From positions 1-64,000 of the forward strand of contig NZ_BMXB01000015.1 in assembly GCF_014651535.1 (NCBI RefSeq): a stretch of DNA of 64,000 bases, read 5' to 3'. A program made the position numbers and the translations under genes. The notes under the pieces are model-generated. The model did no database searches, was not told where the DNA came from, and saw nothing but the letters and a program-made list of their open reading frames with translations. The stretch is from Salinimicrobium marinum (GTDB lineage Bacteria > Bacteroidota > Bacteroidia > Flavobacteriales > Flavobacteriaceae). Positions 1 to 9,348 of this stretch are shown in pieces. Each line of letters opens with the position of its first letter. Position 1 is the first letter of the stretch.

Positions 1-24
1 TTTGTCAGCATTTAATATACGAAA

Positions 25-58
25 AAAGGAGCAGAAACACTACGGTTTCTGCTCCTTT
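25..58. terminator. Bidirectional terminator-like hairpin
   Basis: A perfect 14-bp stem (AAAGGAGCAGAAAC / GTTTCTGCTCCTTT) with a 6-base loop, A-rich on the left and T-rich on the right. It probably ends the gene that lies before the window, since proS starts 195 bp further on. Either direction of use is possible. Confidence 0.75.
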
Positions 59-194
59 GTCTTCATTTAATTCAATTAAATGAGAGACTTTTTCAGTGCC
101 CTCGCAAAAACAGCACCCTTATTTTTGAATTGAATAAGTCAAATTGTCGCATGGCTTCGATTTTAATGTTGAACAATGTATAAAAATAGTTAGT

Positions 195-223
195 TTTGCG
201 CTAACTTTATTTCTATAAATATG
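195..223 (+). promoter_or_regulatory. Possible proS promoter
   Basis: TTTG at 195-198 and TAAATATG at 216-223, separated by 17 bases. This is an imperfect match to the Bacteroidota consensus TTTG-N19-TAnnTTTG (one mismatch in the -7 box, short spacer). It leaves a leader of about 25 bases before the proS ATG. Weak call. Confidence 0.3.
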
Positions 224-252
224 GTGCAAGATTTGTGCCAAAAGACTGATAA

Positions 253-1731
253 ATGGCAAAGAACTTAACGTCCCGAAAAGAGGATTACTCCAAGTGGTAC
301 AACGAATTAGTGGTTAAAGCAGACCTGGCCGAAAACTCTGCAGTTCGGGGTTGTATGGTGATCAAACCTTACGGTTATGCGATCTGGGAAAAAATGCAGG
401 CCCAGCTGGATAAGATGTTCAAGGAAACCGGACATCAAAATGCTTATTTCCCTCTTTTTGTTCCGAAAAGCCTCTTTGAAGCAGAAGAAAAAAATGCGGA
501 AGGTTTTGCTAAAGAATGTGCTGTAGTGACCCACTACCGGCTTAAAACAGATCCTGAAGACAGTAGTAAATTAATAGTAGATCCCGAAGCGAAACTGGAA
601 GAGGAGCTTATTGTAAGACCAACTTCCGAAGCTATAATCTGGAATACCTACAAAGGCTGGGTGCAGTCCTATCGTGATTTGCCAATCCTCATCAATCAAT
701 GGGCAAACGTGGTGCGCTGGGAGATGAGAACACGCCTGTTTCTTCGTACTGCTGAATTTCTATGGCAGGAAGGACATACGGCTCATGAAACCAAGGCTGA
801 AGCACTGGCAGAAACCGAATTGATGAACAACATCTATGCGGAATTTGCAGAGAGTTTTATGGCCATGCCTGTTATTAAGGGAAGGAAAACCGAAAGTGAA
901 CGTTTTGCAGGAGCCGAAGAAACGTATTGTATAGAAGCTATGATGCAGGATGGAAAAGCCTTGCAGGCGGGTACCTCTCATTTCCTGGGACAGAATTTCG
1001 CAAAAGCTTTTGATGTTAAATTCGCTTCAAAAGAAGGAAATCTAGAGCATGTATGGGCTACCTCCTGGGGAGTGTCTACCAGGTTGATGGGAGCGCTTAT
1101 CATGACTCATAGTGATGATAACGGACTTGTATTACCTCCAAACCTTGCTCCAATCCAGGTGGTGATAGTGCCAATTTACAAAGGGGAGGAGCAGTTAAAC
1201 CAAATATCTGAAGTGGCAGAAGAGCTTGCTAAAGATCTAAGGGCACAGGGTATATCTGTGAAGTATGATAACCGTGATACTCATAAGCCGGGCTGGAAGT
1301 TTGCACAGTATGAATTACAGGGAGTACCGGTAAGAATTGCAATTGGACCCAAGGATCTGGAAAAAGGATCTGTGGAACTGGCAAGACGGGATACCTTAAG
1401 TAAAGAATTTGTAGCCCAATCTGAAGTGGTTGAAAAAGTAAAAGGATTAATGACTGAAATTCAGGAAAATCTGCATAAGAGAGCCCTGGACTTCAGAAAT
1501 GATCATATAACAGAAGTTGATACTTTTGAAGAGTTTAAAAAAGTCCTGAAAGAGAAAGGCGGTTTTATTTCGGCACATTGGGATGGTACCTCTGCGACTG
1601 AAAATAAGATCAAGGAGCTTACAAAAGCCACGATAAGATGTATTCCGTTTGATAATGAAAGAGGTGAAGGTGCCTGTGTTTATACGGGAAAACCATCTGC
1701 AGGAAGGGTTCTTTTTGCAAAGGCGTATTAA
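253..1731 (+). CDS. proS: Proline--tRNA ligase (short, archaeal/eukaryote-like type)
   Basis: Class II aminoacyl-tRNA synthetase that charges tRNA-Pro in the cytoplasm. At 492 residues it matches the short ProRS form that lacks the editing insertion of the roughly 570-residue E. coli type and carries its own C-terminal zinc-binding-like region. Visible features are class II motif 1 around residues 60-75 ([12 protein letters not shown]), motif 2 around 150-165 ([25 protein letters not shown] region), [10 protein letters not shown] near 240, and the anticodon-binding domain from about 300. The ATG start gives the typical N-terminus [20 protein letters not shown]. The gene is followed by a separate tRNA promoter, so it is probably monocistronic. 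No abnormalities seen. Confidence 0.97.
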   Translation: MAKNLTSRKEDYSKWYNELVVKADLAENSAVRGCMVIKPYGYAIWEKMQAQLDKMFKETGHQNAYFPLFVPKSLFEAEEKNAEGFAKECAVVTHYRLKTDPEDSSKLIVDPEAKLEEELIVRPTSEAIIWNTYKGWVQSYRDLPILINQWANVVRWEMRTRLFLRTAEFLWQEGHTAHETKAEALAETELMNNIYAEFAESFMAMPVIKGRKTESERFAGAEETYCIEAMMQDGKALQAGTSHFLGQNFAKAFDVKFASKEGNLEHVWATSWGVSTRLMGALIMTHSDDNGLVLPPNLAPIQVVIVPIYKGEEQLNQISEVAEELAKDLRAQGISVKYDNRDTHKPGWKFAQYELQGVPVRIAIGPKDLEKGSVELARRDTLSKEFVAQSEVVEKVKGLMTEIQENLHKRALDFRNDHITEVDTFEEFKKVLKEKGGFISAHWDGTSATENKIKELTKATIRCIPFDNERGEGACVYTGKPSAGRVLFAKAY

Positions 1732-1755
1732 TTTTTCAAAAAAATTATCTCAACA

Positions 1756-1786
1756 TTTGCGGCATTGAAAAATAGTTGTATTTTTG
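1756..1786 (+). promoter_or_regulatory. Consensus promoter for tRNA-Glu/rpsT
   Basis: TTTG at 1756-1759, a 19-base spacer, then TATTTTTG at 1779-1786. This is a perfect match to the Bacteroidota primary sigma consensus (TTTG-N19-TAnnTTTG). Transcription would start a few bases downstream, about 15-20 bases before the first tRNA-Glu. Confidence 0.8.
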
Positions 1787-1808
1787 CATCCGCAATTAAG
1801 AAATAATT

Positions 1809-1880
1809 GGTCCGTTCGTCTAGGGGTTAGGACGCCAGGTTTTCATCCTGGTAACAGGGGTTCGATTCCCCTACGGACTA
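1809..1880 (+). tRNA. tRNA-Glu(TTC), first copy
   Basis: Complete cloverleaf. The acceptor GGTCCGT pairs with ACGGACT (G-U at the first pair). The anticodon stem CCAGG/CCTGG encloses the loop TTTTCAT, so the anticodon is TTC. The T-arm AGGGG-TTCGATT-CCCCT is intact. The CCA end is not encoded. Identical to the second copy 43 bases downstream. Confidence 0.97.
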
Positions 1881-1923
1881 CTAAAGATTTACAGTCGGTA
1901 AATCAAATTGAAATAATGATTTT

Positions 1924-1995
1924 GGTCCGTTCGTCTAGGGGTTAGGACGCCAGGTTTTCATCCTGGTAACAGGGGTTCGATTCCCCTACGGACTA
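1924..1995 (+). tRNA. tRNA-Glu(TTC), second copy
   Basis: Identical in all 72 bases to the copy at 1809-1880, with anticodon TTC and no encoded CCA. The 43-base spacer has no obvious promoter of its own, so both copies probably come from one precursor transcript that may continue into rpsT. Confidence 0.97.
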
Positions 1996-2025
1996 CTATA
2001 AGAGAATTAATTAAACATAAGTGTA

Positions 2026-2274
2026 ATGGCAAATCATAAGTCAGCGTTAAAAAGAATCCGTAGCAATGAGACCAAACGTCTTAGAAATCGCTACCAGCAC
2101 AAGACTACAAGGAACGCGATTAAAAGGTTACGTGAAGCAGATAAGCAGGAGGCTGAGACTTTGTTCCCTACAGTTGCTGGGATGATTGATAAATTAGCTA
2201 AACGCAACATTATTCACGATAATAAAGCTTCTAACCTTAAATCTAAGTTAGCTAAGCATGTAGCTGCGCTTTAA
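2026..2274 (+). CDS. rpsT: 30S ribosomal protein bS20
   Basis: Small basic protein (82 residues, the usual length) that binds 16S rRNA in the 30S body. The sequence shows the typical [21 protein letters not shown] start, high Lys/Arg content, and the helical [12 protein letters not shown] and [21 protein letters not shown] segments. It starts 30 bases after the second tRNA-Glu and has no recognisable Shine-Dalgarno, as is usual in this phylum. It is probably read from the tRNA promoter and ends before the strong hairpin at 2303-2335. Confidence 0.97.
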   Translation: MANHKSALKRIRSNETKRLRNRYQHKTTRNAIKRLREADKQEAETLFPTVAGMIDKLAKRNIIHDNKASNLKSKLAKHVAAL

Positions 2275-2302
2275 TTTAAAGTTAGTGTTCAATTTATAAA
2301 GG

Positions 2303-2335
2303 AATGTCTTCTGTGATTCACAGGAGACATTTTTT
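2303..2335 (+). terminator. rpsT terminator
   Basis: Hairpin AATGTCT-T-CTGTG / CACAG-G-AGACATT with a three-base loop, followed by a run of T (2331-2335). It lies 28 bp after the rpsT stop. Confidence 0.85.
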
Positions 2336-2461
2336 GTTTTGGACATAATCGAACTACTTATACCCTAAGTTCAGCAACAGATGTTAATATCATTATAAAA
2401 AGATCATTATTTTCGGTTGTAATCTGTAAATTCATGGAAAACTGATTTAAACCTGGGGAAA

Positions 2462-2671
2462 ATGGAAAAAATTAATGCTTTTTTTATGATTGGAACAATT
2501 GGAATGGTTACTACCTCAAGCCTTGAAATCTTTATAACCGCCGTTCTTTCCAAAGAATTTGTTCAAGTCACTTCCACCATACTTTATCCGGTTTTTATAG
2601 TCTTCCTTCTTATTGGAACAGCCGTCATGATAAAAAGAAAGAAGCAGCGCAGAGAGCAGGAGCAATCCTGA
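2462..2671 (+). CDS. Small predicted membrane protein
   Basis: 69 residues with two hydrophobic segments (about residues 6-28 and 38-58) and a strongly basic tail (KRKKQRREQEQ), which suggests a two-helix inner-membrane protein with its C-terminus in the cytoplasm. I do not recognise a family. It stands alone, 126 bp after the rpsT terminator. The reading frame and hydrophobic pattern make it more likely real than the antisense frame over the same bases, but there is no clear promoter or ribosome binding site. Confidence 0.45.
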   Translation: MEKINAFFMIGTIGMVTTSSLEIFITAVLSKEFVQVTSTILYPVFIVFLLIGTAVMIKRKKQRREQEQS

Positions 2672-2848
2672 ATCCAGATAAAAGATACTCCTACATTTTA
2701 TTGAAAAGCACGAACTAATGAAACGTAGTTCTAGCTTCAATTCTTTCCGATATTTTCATTCGTTAATTTTACAGAGTTTATTAAATGAAAGCATTTTCAC
2801 TTATTTTAGGTGCCGTATTTTAGTGGTATTCATCGCTATTATAGATTT

Positions 2849-3666
2849 ATGCAAATCAGAAATTTAGAAGGTATTCCGATTGAGACAGTTGTAACGAGTC
2901 TGCTGGAGGCTTTTTCAGATTATTTTGTCAAAATGCCTGCTGAGGTTGCATACTGGGAAAGCCGGTTTAAAGGAGCGGGAGTGGACTGGAAGTCTTCCTT
3001 TGGAATCTTTGATGAGAAAAAGCTGGTAGCTTTTATTATTAATGGTATAGACCTGCATCAGGGAAAGCTCACAGCCTTTAACACAGGAACTGGGGTGTTG
3101 CCGGCATACAGATCCCGGAAAGCTGTGGACCAGCTTTATGAATTCGCTTTTCCATACTTCAGGGAATCAGGCACTGAGAAATGATGCTGGAAGTGATTCA
3201 GGAAAATTTGAGGGCAATCAGGGTTTATGAACGTATTGGTTTTAAAATAAGCCGAAAACTCAAATCTTTTCAGGGGAAAATAGTCCCCGGAAATGAAAAA
3301 TTCAGGCTGGAAAAAGTTCCTTTTGAAGAAGTAATTGAGAAATCCAGTCTTTATGATGAGTTCTATTCCTGGGACAATTCCGGCGCAACGATAAAACGAT
3401 CCGAAGAAATTTATCAGACTTTTCTTGTTAGGAACCATGAAGGCCGGGCAGCCGGGTATTTTGTAATAAATCCCGATATAGGTTATGTTGCGCAGCTGGA
3501 ATTGATCAACGGACCTGCAGGGGTGGTTTTTAACGGACTGGCAAAAATTTCACCTGAAGTGAGGCTGAATAATATTTATGAAGGCCGTACAGATCTTATA
3601 GATGTGCTTTTAAAAAATGGACTGGTAAATACGGTGAACCAGTATGAAATGGAAATGGCAGTGTAA
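2849..3666 (+). pseudogene. GNAT-family N-acetyltransferase, frameshifted
   Basis: Two consecutive frames together make one GNAT-like protein of about 270 residues. The first part (from ATG 2849, MQIRNLEGIPIETVVTSLLE, to 3184) holds the N-terminal acceptor region and the acetyl-CoA loop, in which the usual R/Q-x-x-G-x-G/A reads YRSRKA. It stops at TGA just after ...ESGTEK. The second part (3181-3666) continues with MLEVIQENLRAIRVYERIGF, the normal next GNAT strand and helix, plus the C-terminal domain. Adding one base at about 3184 (AAATG-ATG) would restore EK-C-MLEV. The overlap is ATGA, so coupled translation of two halves is conceivable. An upstream GTG at 2810 is in frame, but the 2849 ATG fits the family start better. 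Confidence 0.75.
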
Positions 3667-3800
3667 ACTGAATTGAGATCATTAGCATAACAACTATAAA
3701 ATATCTTCAGGAATAATTTTTGAAAAACTTCACAAACTATTGGGATGCCAGGTAGTTAGCATTTCTTAATTTAAAGTCTGTAACCTTTAAATATGGAGCT

Positions 3801-4649
3801 ATGTCTAATGAAATGAAAAAGAATGAGGATGATAAGATAATTCCGATGACTTCGGTATCCGGTGGAAAGGAAAGGGAAGTTCGCGAAGATATTTTTTATT
3901 ACACCAATCAAATAGTAAACGTGATATTTCTGGGAAAACCCATGGCGGACAACTGGGTGCTGGTGGATGCCGGAATGCCAGGATCTGGAAAAAAGATCCT
4001 GGAAATTGCCGAAAAGAGGTATGGAAAAGGAAATAAACCTTCAGCCATTCTTCTTACCCATGGACATTTTGATCATGTGGGAGCCATTATTGACCTTGTA
4101 GAGCAGTGGAATGTTCCTGTGTATGCACATCCCCTGGAATTTCCTTATTTGACGGGTGAAAAGGCCTATCCTGAACCCGATCCTTCTGTTGAAGGAGGAA
4201 TGCTCGCAAAAATCTCTTCGATTTATCCCCACGAGCCTATTACTATTAAAAAGGTGCTTCAGGAATTGCCGGCAGATAATTCTTTACCGGAGCTGCCGCA
4301 ATGGAAATGGATTCACACTCCCGGGCATTCTCCCGGCCATGTGTCCTTTTTCAGGGAAAGAGACCGGGCGATGATTGTGGGAGATGCTTTTGTAACCGTA
4401 AAGCAGGATTCCATGTATAAAGTGCTGGTTCAGAAAAAAGAAGTGCATGGACCCCCAAGATATTTAACAACCGACTGGAATGATGCCTGGGATTCTGTTC
4501 GAAAACTGGGGGCATTGCAGCCTCAGCTCGCTGTCACAGGTCATGGTACTGCCATGGAAGGAGAAGAGCTGCGGGAAGGGCTTCTAAAATTGATGGAAAA
4601 CTTTGAAGAACGGGCCATTCCCGATTATGGTAAATATGTAAAAGATTAA
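3801..4649 (+). CDS. MBL-fold metallo-hydrolase
   Basis: A 282-residue metallo-beta-lactamase-fold hydrolase, cytoplasmic, with no signal peptide. The dinuclear metal motif HGHFDH is at residues 87-92. The later ligands are seen in HTPGHSPGH (about 173-181), VGDAF (about 193) and TGHGT (about 247). The layout is that of the glyoxalase II-like/YcbL-like subgroup, but the substrate cannot be read from sequence. The gene stands alone and is followed by a hairpin terminator shared with the converging glsA. Confidence 0.85.
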   Translation: MSNEMKKNEDDKIIPMTSVSGGKEREVREDIFYYTNQIVNVIFLGKPMADNWVLVDAGMPGSGKKILEIAEKRYGKGNKPSAILLTHGHFDHVGAIIDLVEQWNVPVYAHPLEFPYLTGEKAYPEPDPSVEGGMLAKISSIYPHEPITIKKVLQELPADNSLPELPQWKWIHTPGHSPGHVSFFRERDRAMIVGDAFVTVKQDSMYKVLVQKKEVHGPPRYLTTDWNDAWDSVRKLGALQPQLAVTGHGTAMEGEELREGLLKLMENFEERAIPDYGKYVKD

Positions 4650-4675
4650 ATTCGGAAAATTACCACATTCCACTC

Positions 4676-4712
4676 AACCTTCTCTCCGGAACTTCTGAAG
4701 AGAAGGTTTTTT
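4676..4712. terminator. Terminator between MBL gene and glsA
   Basis: Inverted repeat AACCTTCTCT / AGAGAAGGTT with a 13-base loop and a TTTTTT run (4707-4712) on the + strand. It lies between two converging genes and may serve both. Confidence 0.75.
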
Positions 4713-4724
4713 ATATTTTCGGCC

Positions 4725-5639
4725 TTAGAAAATGGAAAATCCTGTCAGGGCGGTTAGTCTTTCCAGGGCAGCCATTCCCAAAGCTGAATTTCCTTTCGGA
4801 TTTAACGGCGGACTCCACACTGCGACCGAATACCGGTTTGGATGCACGGCCACGATTCCTCCTCCCACACCACTTTTTCCAGGTAAACCGACCTCAAAAC
4901 TGAATTCTCCGGCTTCATCGTAAAATCCGCAGGTCTGCATGAGGGCATTGATCCGTTTTACCTGCTGGGCAGTAAGGATCTCACGGTCGGATTCCAGGGT
5001 GGTACCTTCATTTACAAAAATGATAAAAGCCTGTGCCAGTTCTTTACATGACATGGCAAGGGAGCACTGGTGAAAATAAAAATCAAGCACTTCCTCGACA
5101 TCATTTTCAATATTACCGAAGGATTTCAGGTAATTGGCCAAAGCATAATTGCGATAACCTTTAGATTCTTCAGAAGCGGCAACGGTATCATCATAACAAA
5201 TGGTCTGGTCACCGGTAATCTCGTGAAGGAAAGTAAGTAAAGCTGCTTTTGGATTCGAAAAATGTGTTACCAACACATCAGCAACTACCAAAGCCCCAGC
5301 GTTTATAAAAGGATTTCTTGGAATTCCACCTTCATTTTCGAGTTGTGAAAGCGAATTAAACGGATCACCTGAAGGCTCCACGTCGATCCTGTTCCACAGG
5401 TCATCGCCTACCACTTTCATTGCAAGGGCCAGAGTAAAGACTTTAGAAATACTTTGTATGGAAAATCGTTCATTGCTGTCTCCAAAACAGTAATGCTGTG
5501 CCTCCCTGTCATAAAGATGCATTCCGAATTTATCGGGGGGTACTTTAGCAAGTTCCGGAATATAAGAGGCTACTTTACCCGAAAGTTTGGTTTCTGAAAA
5601 TTCTTTTTCAATCTGGTTGAGGATCTTTTGGTACTCCAT
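4725..5639 (-). CDS. glsA: Glutaminase A
   Basis: Serine-dependent beta-lactamase-like glutaminase (304 residues, normal length) that hydrolyses L-glutamine to glutamate and ammonia in the cytoplasm. The S-x-x-K catalytic pair is visible as S63-I-S-K66. Other hallmarks are NPFINAGALV, the VGLPGKSGVGGGI stretch, and the substrate-contacting Y/N residues. Its ATG overlaps the stop of pepE by one base (TAATG), so the two are translated together. The neighbouring peptidase suggests a small amino-acid catabolic operon. Confidence 0.95.
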   Translation of the reverse strand: MEYQKILNQIEKEFSETKLSGKVASYIPELAKVPPDKFGMHLYDREAQHYCFGDSNERFSIQSISKVFTLALAMKVVGDDLWNRIDVEPSGDPFNSLSQLENEGGIPRNPFINAGALVVADVLVTHFSNPKAALLTFLHEITGDQTICYDDTVAASEESKGYRNYALANYLKSFGNIENDVEEVLDFYFHQCSLAMSCKELAQAFIIFVNEGTTLESDREILTAQQVKRINALMQTCGFYDEAGEFSFEVGLPGKSGVGGGIVAVHPNRYSVAVWSPPLNPKGNSALGMAALERLTALTGFSIF

Positions 5640-6346
5640 TAATTTAAATCGTTCAGCGAGCTTTCATTTTCTACCTCGTAAGGTAACTTTTCTGCTTTGA
5701 AAATCCGGGCACTTTTACCTCCTTTTAACGTTATTTCACTGCCTTTGACTTCCAGCCAGCTGCCCTCTCTCAAGCCTACCACCGGCTGAGTGTTGAACTG
5801 ATGGAATTCCTTTATTCGGGTTTCCCGGGTCTCTCCTTTATGGGTGGAATTTGGATCGGGATCTAAATAATGCGCATTGATATTGAAAGGGATGAGTCCC
5901 AGGGTGGTGAAATTCGGTGGGTACACAATGGGCATATCATTGGTGGTTTTCATCGTGAGACCTGCGATATTTGTACCGGCACTGGTGCCTAAATAAGGAG
6001 TTCCGTTGCGAAGGGTTTCTTTTAAAACCGGGAGTAATTGATTTGCATAAAGTTCCCTTACCAAAAGAAATGTATTTCCGCCGCCGGTGAAAATTCCGTC
6101 TGCATTTTTAACGGCTCTGGCAGGATCACTAAACTCATGGATTCCCCGTACCGCAAGACCTGCCTGTTCGAAAGCAGATGCGGCGAGACTTGTGTAATCT
6201 GCATGAGATATTCCCCCGGGTCGGGCGTACGGAATAAACAATATTTCAGAGCAACCATTAAAATGCTTTTCTATTTCAGGTAGAAGGTATTCCAGATATT
6301 TTTGCCCGTGCAGGGTAGAGGTGCTTGCCAATAGGAGGTTTTTCAT
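5639..6346 (-). CDS. pepE: Dipeptidase E (peptidase family S51)
   Basis: Cytoplasmic peptidase that cleaves dipeptides with an N-terminal aspartate (alpha-aspartyl dipeptidase). The family signatures are FTGGGNTF (residues 86-93) and the nucleophile Ser122 in GTSAGTN. The catalytic Asp and His are likely those in TTNDMPIVYPP and NINAHYLDPDP. Its length (235) is typical. It is the first gene of a two-gene operon with glsA, overlapping it by one base. Released aspartate and glutamate would enter the same pool. Confidence 0.93.
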   Translation of the reverse strand: MKNLLLASTSTLHGQKYLEYLLPEIEKHFNGCSEILFIPYARPGGISHADYTSLAASAFEQAGLAVRGIHEFSDPARAVKNADGIFTGGGNTFLLVRELYANQLLPVLKETLRNGTPYLGTSAGTNIAGLTMKTTNDMPIVYPPNFTTLGLIPFNINAHYLDPDPNSTHKGETRETRIKEFHQFNTQPVVGLREGSWLEVKGSEITLKGGKSARIFKAEKLPYEVENESSLNDLN

Positions 6347-6698
6347 GCTGCTGTTTTTTGTAAAGTTAGGAAAATTCGGGATTTCAGATGAGGGAGTTAC
6401 TTTTTCAGGTTGAGAAATTCCAAAAAAGAAGCACCAAATTTTATCGCTTCTAATTTAACCTCGACAGTAGGAGAGATCTCTGACGGAAACTAGATACACA
6501 GATTTTACTCAACAAGAGATTCTTCACTTCGCTGTATTTCAATCGTGATAACATTACACAGGCTAAGGTTTCCCGTTTAACACTTACATTTTACCACAAT
6601 CCTATACTACAGTTTACAAGCGTATATTTAACGAAAGTTTAGTCGGGGTTTAGATTTTTAATAAGATAAGATTTTGTTACTTTAAGAAAATCACCACC
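6347..6698. other. Divergent intergenic region, 352 bp
   Basis: This holds the upstream regions of pepE (leftward) and of the secreted protein at 6699 (rightward). TAACTTTA-like and TTACTTTAAG sequences near each gene resemble -7 boxes, but neither has a -33 TTG at the right distance. No ORF or RNA was recognised. Confidence 0.4.
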
Positions 6699-7502
6699 AT
6701 GAAACGACTTTTACTATTTATATTTTTAATGATATTCGGCCTGGTTTCTGCCCAGGAAAAAGACAGGATTCCAGTTAATGGGACAATTTCTGTTCCTATG
6801 GGAGACGATCCCGAAGGTGTGGCTATTGTGAACATCACGACCGGCCAGGGTACTTTTTCAAGAGAAGGCGGGGATTTTCGTCTTGAAGTGGCAGTAGAGG
6901 ATACTGTTCGCTTTACCGCCTTACAGTATCAGGAATTTTCTGTGATTATAGATCAGGGGGTTATTGACACGGGGCAATTAATAGTGACAATTTCTGAATC
7001 GATTACAGAGTTGCCGGAAGTAGTGGTGAGTCCGCTTGATCTTTCCGGTAATGTTGAGGTGGATGTAATGAGAATTCCTACAGAAACCACTAACCTGCCC
7101 GATAGCTCGGCTGCCGAAATTGAAGATACCGACTGGGATTTCAGGCCGGATGATCAGACCTCTCCTCAAAATGCAGCTATGAGGAACACGATGATCTTTA
7201 GTGGAAATGCCCGGAATTTTGGAAACATTTTCAGGCATATTTTTACTTCCCGTAGCAGGAGTGCCGTTAGCAATACCGGCAGTGCTCCGGAACGCAGACT
7301 TTCCAATATTGATGATGAGATACAAAACCTTTACAACGATGGATTTTTTATAAAAAACCTCGATATCAAAAAAGAGAATATTCATGAATTCATTTTTTTT
7401 GCTGAAGATAACGGCCTCACTTCCGAAATGCTGAAAGAGGAGAATGAGATAGAGCTTATTAGGTTTCTACTGGAGCAAAGTGAACGCTATAAAAATCAAT
7501 AA
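6699..7502 (+). CDS. Secreted carboxypeptidase-regulatory-like domain protein
   Basis: 267 residues. A signal peptide (about 1-19, ending in VSA-QEKD) sends it to the periplasm or outer membrane. Residues about 24-110 form a beta-rich carboxypeptidase D regulatory-like domain of the type found at the front of TonB-dependent receptors (VNGTISVP...GVAIVNITTGQGTFSREGGDFRLEV...ELPEVVV), but no plug or barrel follows. The C-terminal half is low in predicted structure and ends in an acidic helical tail (EEILKE-like). Paralogue of the next gene. Function unknown. Confidence 0.8.
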   Translation: MKRLLLFIFLMIFGLVSAQEKDRIPVNGTISVPMGDDPEGVAIVNITTGQGTFSREGGDFRLEVAVEDTVRFTALQYQEFSVIIDQGVIDTGQLIVTISESITELPEVVVSPLDLSGNVEVDVMRIPTETTNLPDSSAAEIEDTDWDFRPDDQTSPQNAAMRNTMIFSGNARNFGNIFRHIFTSRSRSAVSNTGSAPERRLSNIDDEIQNLYNDGFFIKNLDIKKENIHEFIFFAEDNGLTSEMLKEENEIELIRFLLEQSERYKNQ

Positions 7503-7643
7503 GTAGTAGTTCCTCAATATAATCTTTACTATATATTTTCCCCTTATATGTAAATCCTTTGTAGAGAGAATTTTAATTTTTTGCTGAAAAAAAATTAGAA
7601 TTCAAACTTGTCATTTTTTTGTTTCTTTAGACAAAGATGCTAC

Positions 7644-8429
7644 ATGAAAATTTACATAAGTTTTTGTCTGATGTTTTTCACGTTCGGTTGCCTGGCTCAG
7701 GATCAGAGCAGGGTAGAGGTGAAGGGAAACATTACTGCCCCTTCAGGCTTTGATGCCGAGGGTATTACCATTTATAACCAGACTTCCAATCGAGGTGCGG
7801 TTTCTTCTGAAAAAGGAGATTTCCTCCTGAAGATGAAGTCCGGGGATTCGCTGGTTTTCTCTGCCATTCAGTTCCGGGAACTTAAGATAAGGGTTGGACA
7901 GGAGGTGATAGATTCCCGTATTTTATCAGTAGAGATCAGCGAAGTAGTCAACGAGTTGCCGGAAATAGTTATCAGGCCTCATGATCTAAGCGGGAATATA
8001 GAAGATGACCTTAAAAATATTGAAACTGCACCTATAGATCCTTCCGCTTTTTCATATAAAAATTTAAAAAATACAGATGTCGTGCCAGATGATTTGAACT
8101 CTCCCGGTAATGCTGCTATGCACAACAACCAGCAATTGACCAATGGACTAAATATAAAAAATGTGGTGGGATTGATTGGGAAAAGCCTTTTTCCAAAGAA
8201 AAAATCAGAAAACAATACAGCTTTAGTGAGGATCGACAGGGAGCTCAGAGCCCGATATTCCGTTGATTTTTTTAATGTTACGCTTGGAATACGAGAGGAG
8301 CAAATCAATGATTTTATATCCTTTGCAGAAGAAAACGGACTTCAGCCCGAGCTGCTGAAAAAGGATAAGGAAATGGATCTTCTTCAGCTATTGATCGTGC
8401 AAAGTGAACGATTCAGAGAGCAGGAGTAA
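7644..8429 (+). CDS. Secreted carboxypeptidase-regulatory-like domain protein, paralogue
   Basis: 261 residues from the ATG at 7644. A longer frame opens at 7608, but the 7644 start places a clean signal peptide (MKIYISFCLMFFTFGCLAQ) at the N-terminus. It has the same domain plan as its upstream neighbour: VEVKGNITAPSGF...GITIYNQTSNRGAVSSEKGDFLL, then SEVVNELPEIVIRPHDLSGNIEDDL. Both end with a matching motif, a helix ending ...LLxEQSERxxxQ. It looks like a tandem duplication. 141 bp separate it from the previous gene, so it may have its own promoter. Confidence 0.8.
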   Translation: MKIYISFCLMFFTFGCLAQDQSRVEVKGNITAPSGFDAEGITIYNQTSNRGAVSSEKGDFLLKMKSGDSLVFSAIQFRELKIRVGQEVIDSRILSVEISEVVNELPEIVIRPHDLSGNIEDDLKNIETAPIDPSAFSYKNLKNTDVVPDDLNSPGNAAMHNNQQLTNGLNIKNVVGLIGKSLFPKKKSENNTALVRIDRELRARYSVDFFNVTLGIREEQINDFISFAEENGLQPELLKKDKEMDLLQLLIVQSERFREQE

Positions 8430-8842
8430 AAAAAGTGGTTAGTGTTCATTGCTCAGTATAAAATTTAAATCGCTTCTGAAATGTCATCCAAGTCATCCAG
8501 ACTGTAGGAGGAACCTCTTAGAAGAAGAATAGCATCAACTTTTCCGCTCCCTTTGGAACTATGGGATAAACGGAAAAGCTAATGATTTTTAGTAAAACAT
8601 GAGATCTCTCGATCGCTTTGTCTTCACTACGTTCAGGTAAAGCTTATTTCGGGATGACAGTTCTCCTGAAATTTCAAATTTTGAGCACCTAATTCCAAAA
8701 ATATGCTACAATTCTTCTGAATCCTAAAGGTCAGTAAATATTATACAACCATATAAAATACAGTTTTTGAGATCTCAAGCCTAACATCCAAAAAACTGGA
8801 ATGTTATTTGATTTACTACTTTAGCATCTTCAGAAGCTAGAC
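8430..8842. other. Intergenic region, 413 bp
   Basis: No gene recognised. It contains a stretch (about 8602-8660) of the type CTCGATCGCTTTG...TTCGGGATGACA, which resembles the degenerate intergenic elements also present at 63300-63720. The sequence before 8843 has TTTACTACTTTAG, a possible weak -7 box. Confidence 0.35.
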
Positions 8843-9346
8843 ATGAAAAAAACAATTTTACTATTAATTTTTTTGCTGCCTTTAATCTCCTTTACAGAAG
8901 CTCATAAATTCTACCTGAGCGTTACAGATATGGAGTACAGCGAAAAAAATAAATCCCTGCAGATCATTTCCCGAGTGTTTACAGATGATATGGAGAATTT
9001 GCTGAAGACGAGATACAGTAAAGGCCTTTATCTTACCAAAGAAGAGGAACATGAAGCGGCTGATGGTTTTCTTAAAAAATATCTTTCAGAGAAACTTGAA
9101 ATTCAGGTAAACGGCGAGCAGCGGAAGTTTAACTATCTTGGTAAAAAATATGATAATGATCAACTAGTGCTTTTTCTGGAAGTGGAAGACCTGCCTGATT
9201 TAACAAATGTTATCGTAAGAAATGAGGTGCTGACAGATCTTTTTCCCGATCAAAAAAACGTGGTGCATGTTTCTTTTAAAGGTGTCACCAAAAGTTTGCT
9301 GCTTTCTCGTAGTAATGAAAGCGGAAGAATAAATTTCAGGAACTAA
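8843..9346 (+). CDS. DUF6702 family protein, exported
   Basis: 167 residues with a short signal peptide (MKKTILLLIFLLPLISFTEA) followed directly by HKFYLSVTDMEYSEKNKSLQI, the characteristic start of the DUF6702 family. The rest alternates beta strands and includes the charged segment TKEEEHEAADGFLKKYLSEKLEIQVNG in family position. The function of the family is not known. In Flavobacteriaceae it is often found beside M1 peptidases, as here, where the peptidase gene follows after 58 bp with its own promoter. Confidence 0.85.
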   Translation: MKKTILLLIFLLPLISFTEAHKFYLSVTDMEYSEKNKSLQIISRVFTDDMENLLKTRYSKGLYLTKEEEHEAADGFLKKYLSEKLEIQVNGEQRKFNYLGKKYDNDQLVLFLEVEDLPDLTNVIVRNEVLTDLFPDQKNVVHVSFKGVTKSLLLSRSNESGRINFRN

Positions 9347-9348
9347 AA

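Noticed and set aside
2516-2740. Antisense 74-residue frame over the small membrane protein
   Set aside because: The + strand frame has a better membrane-protein pattern and a basic tail. The antisense frame looks like its shadow.
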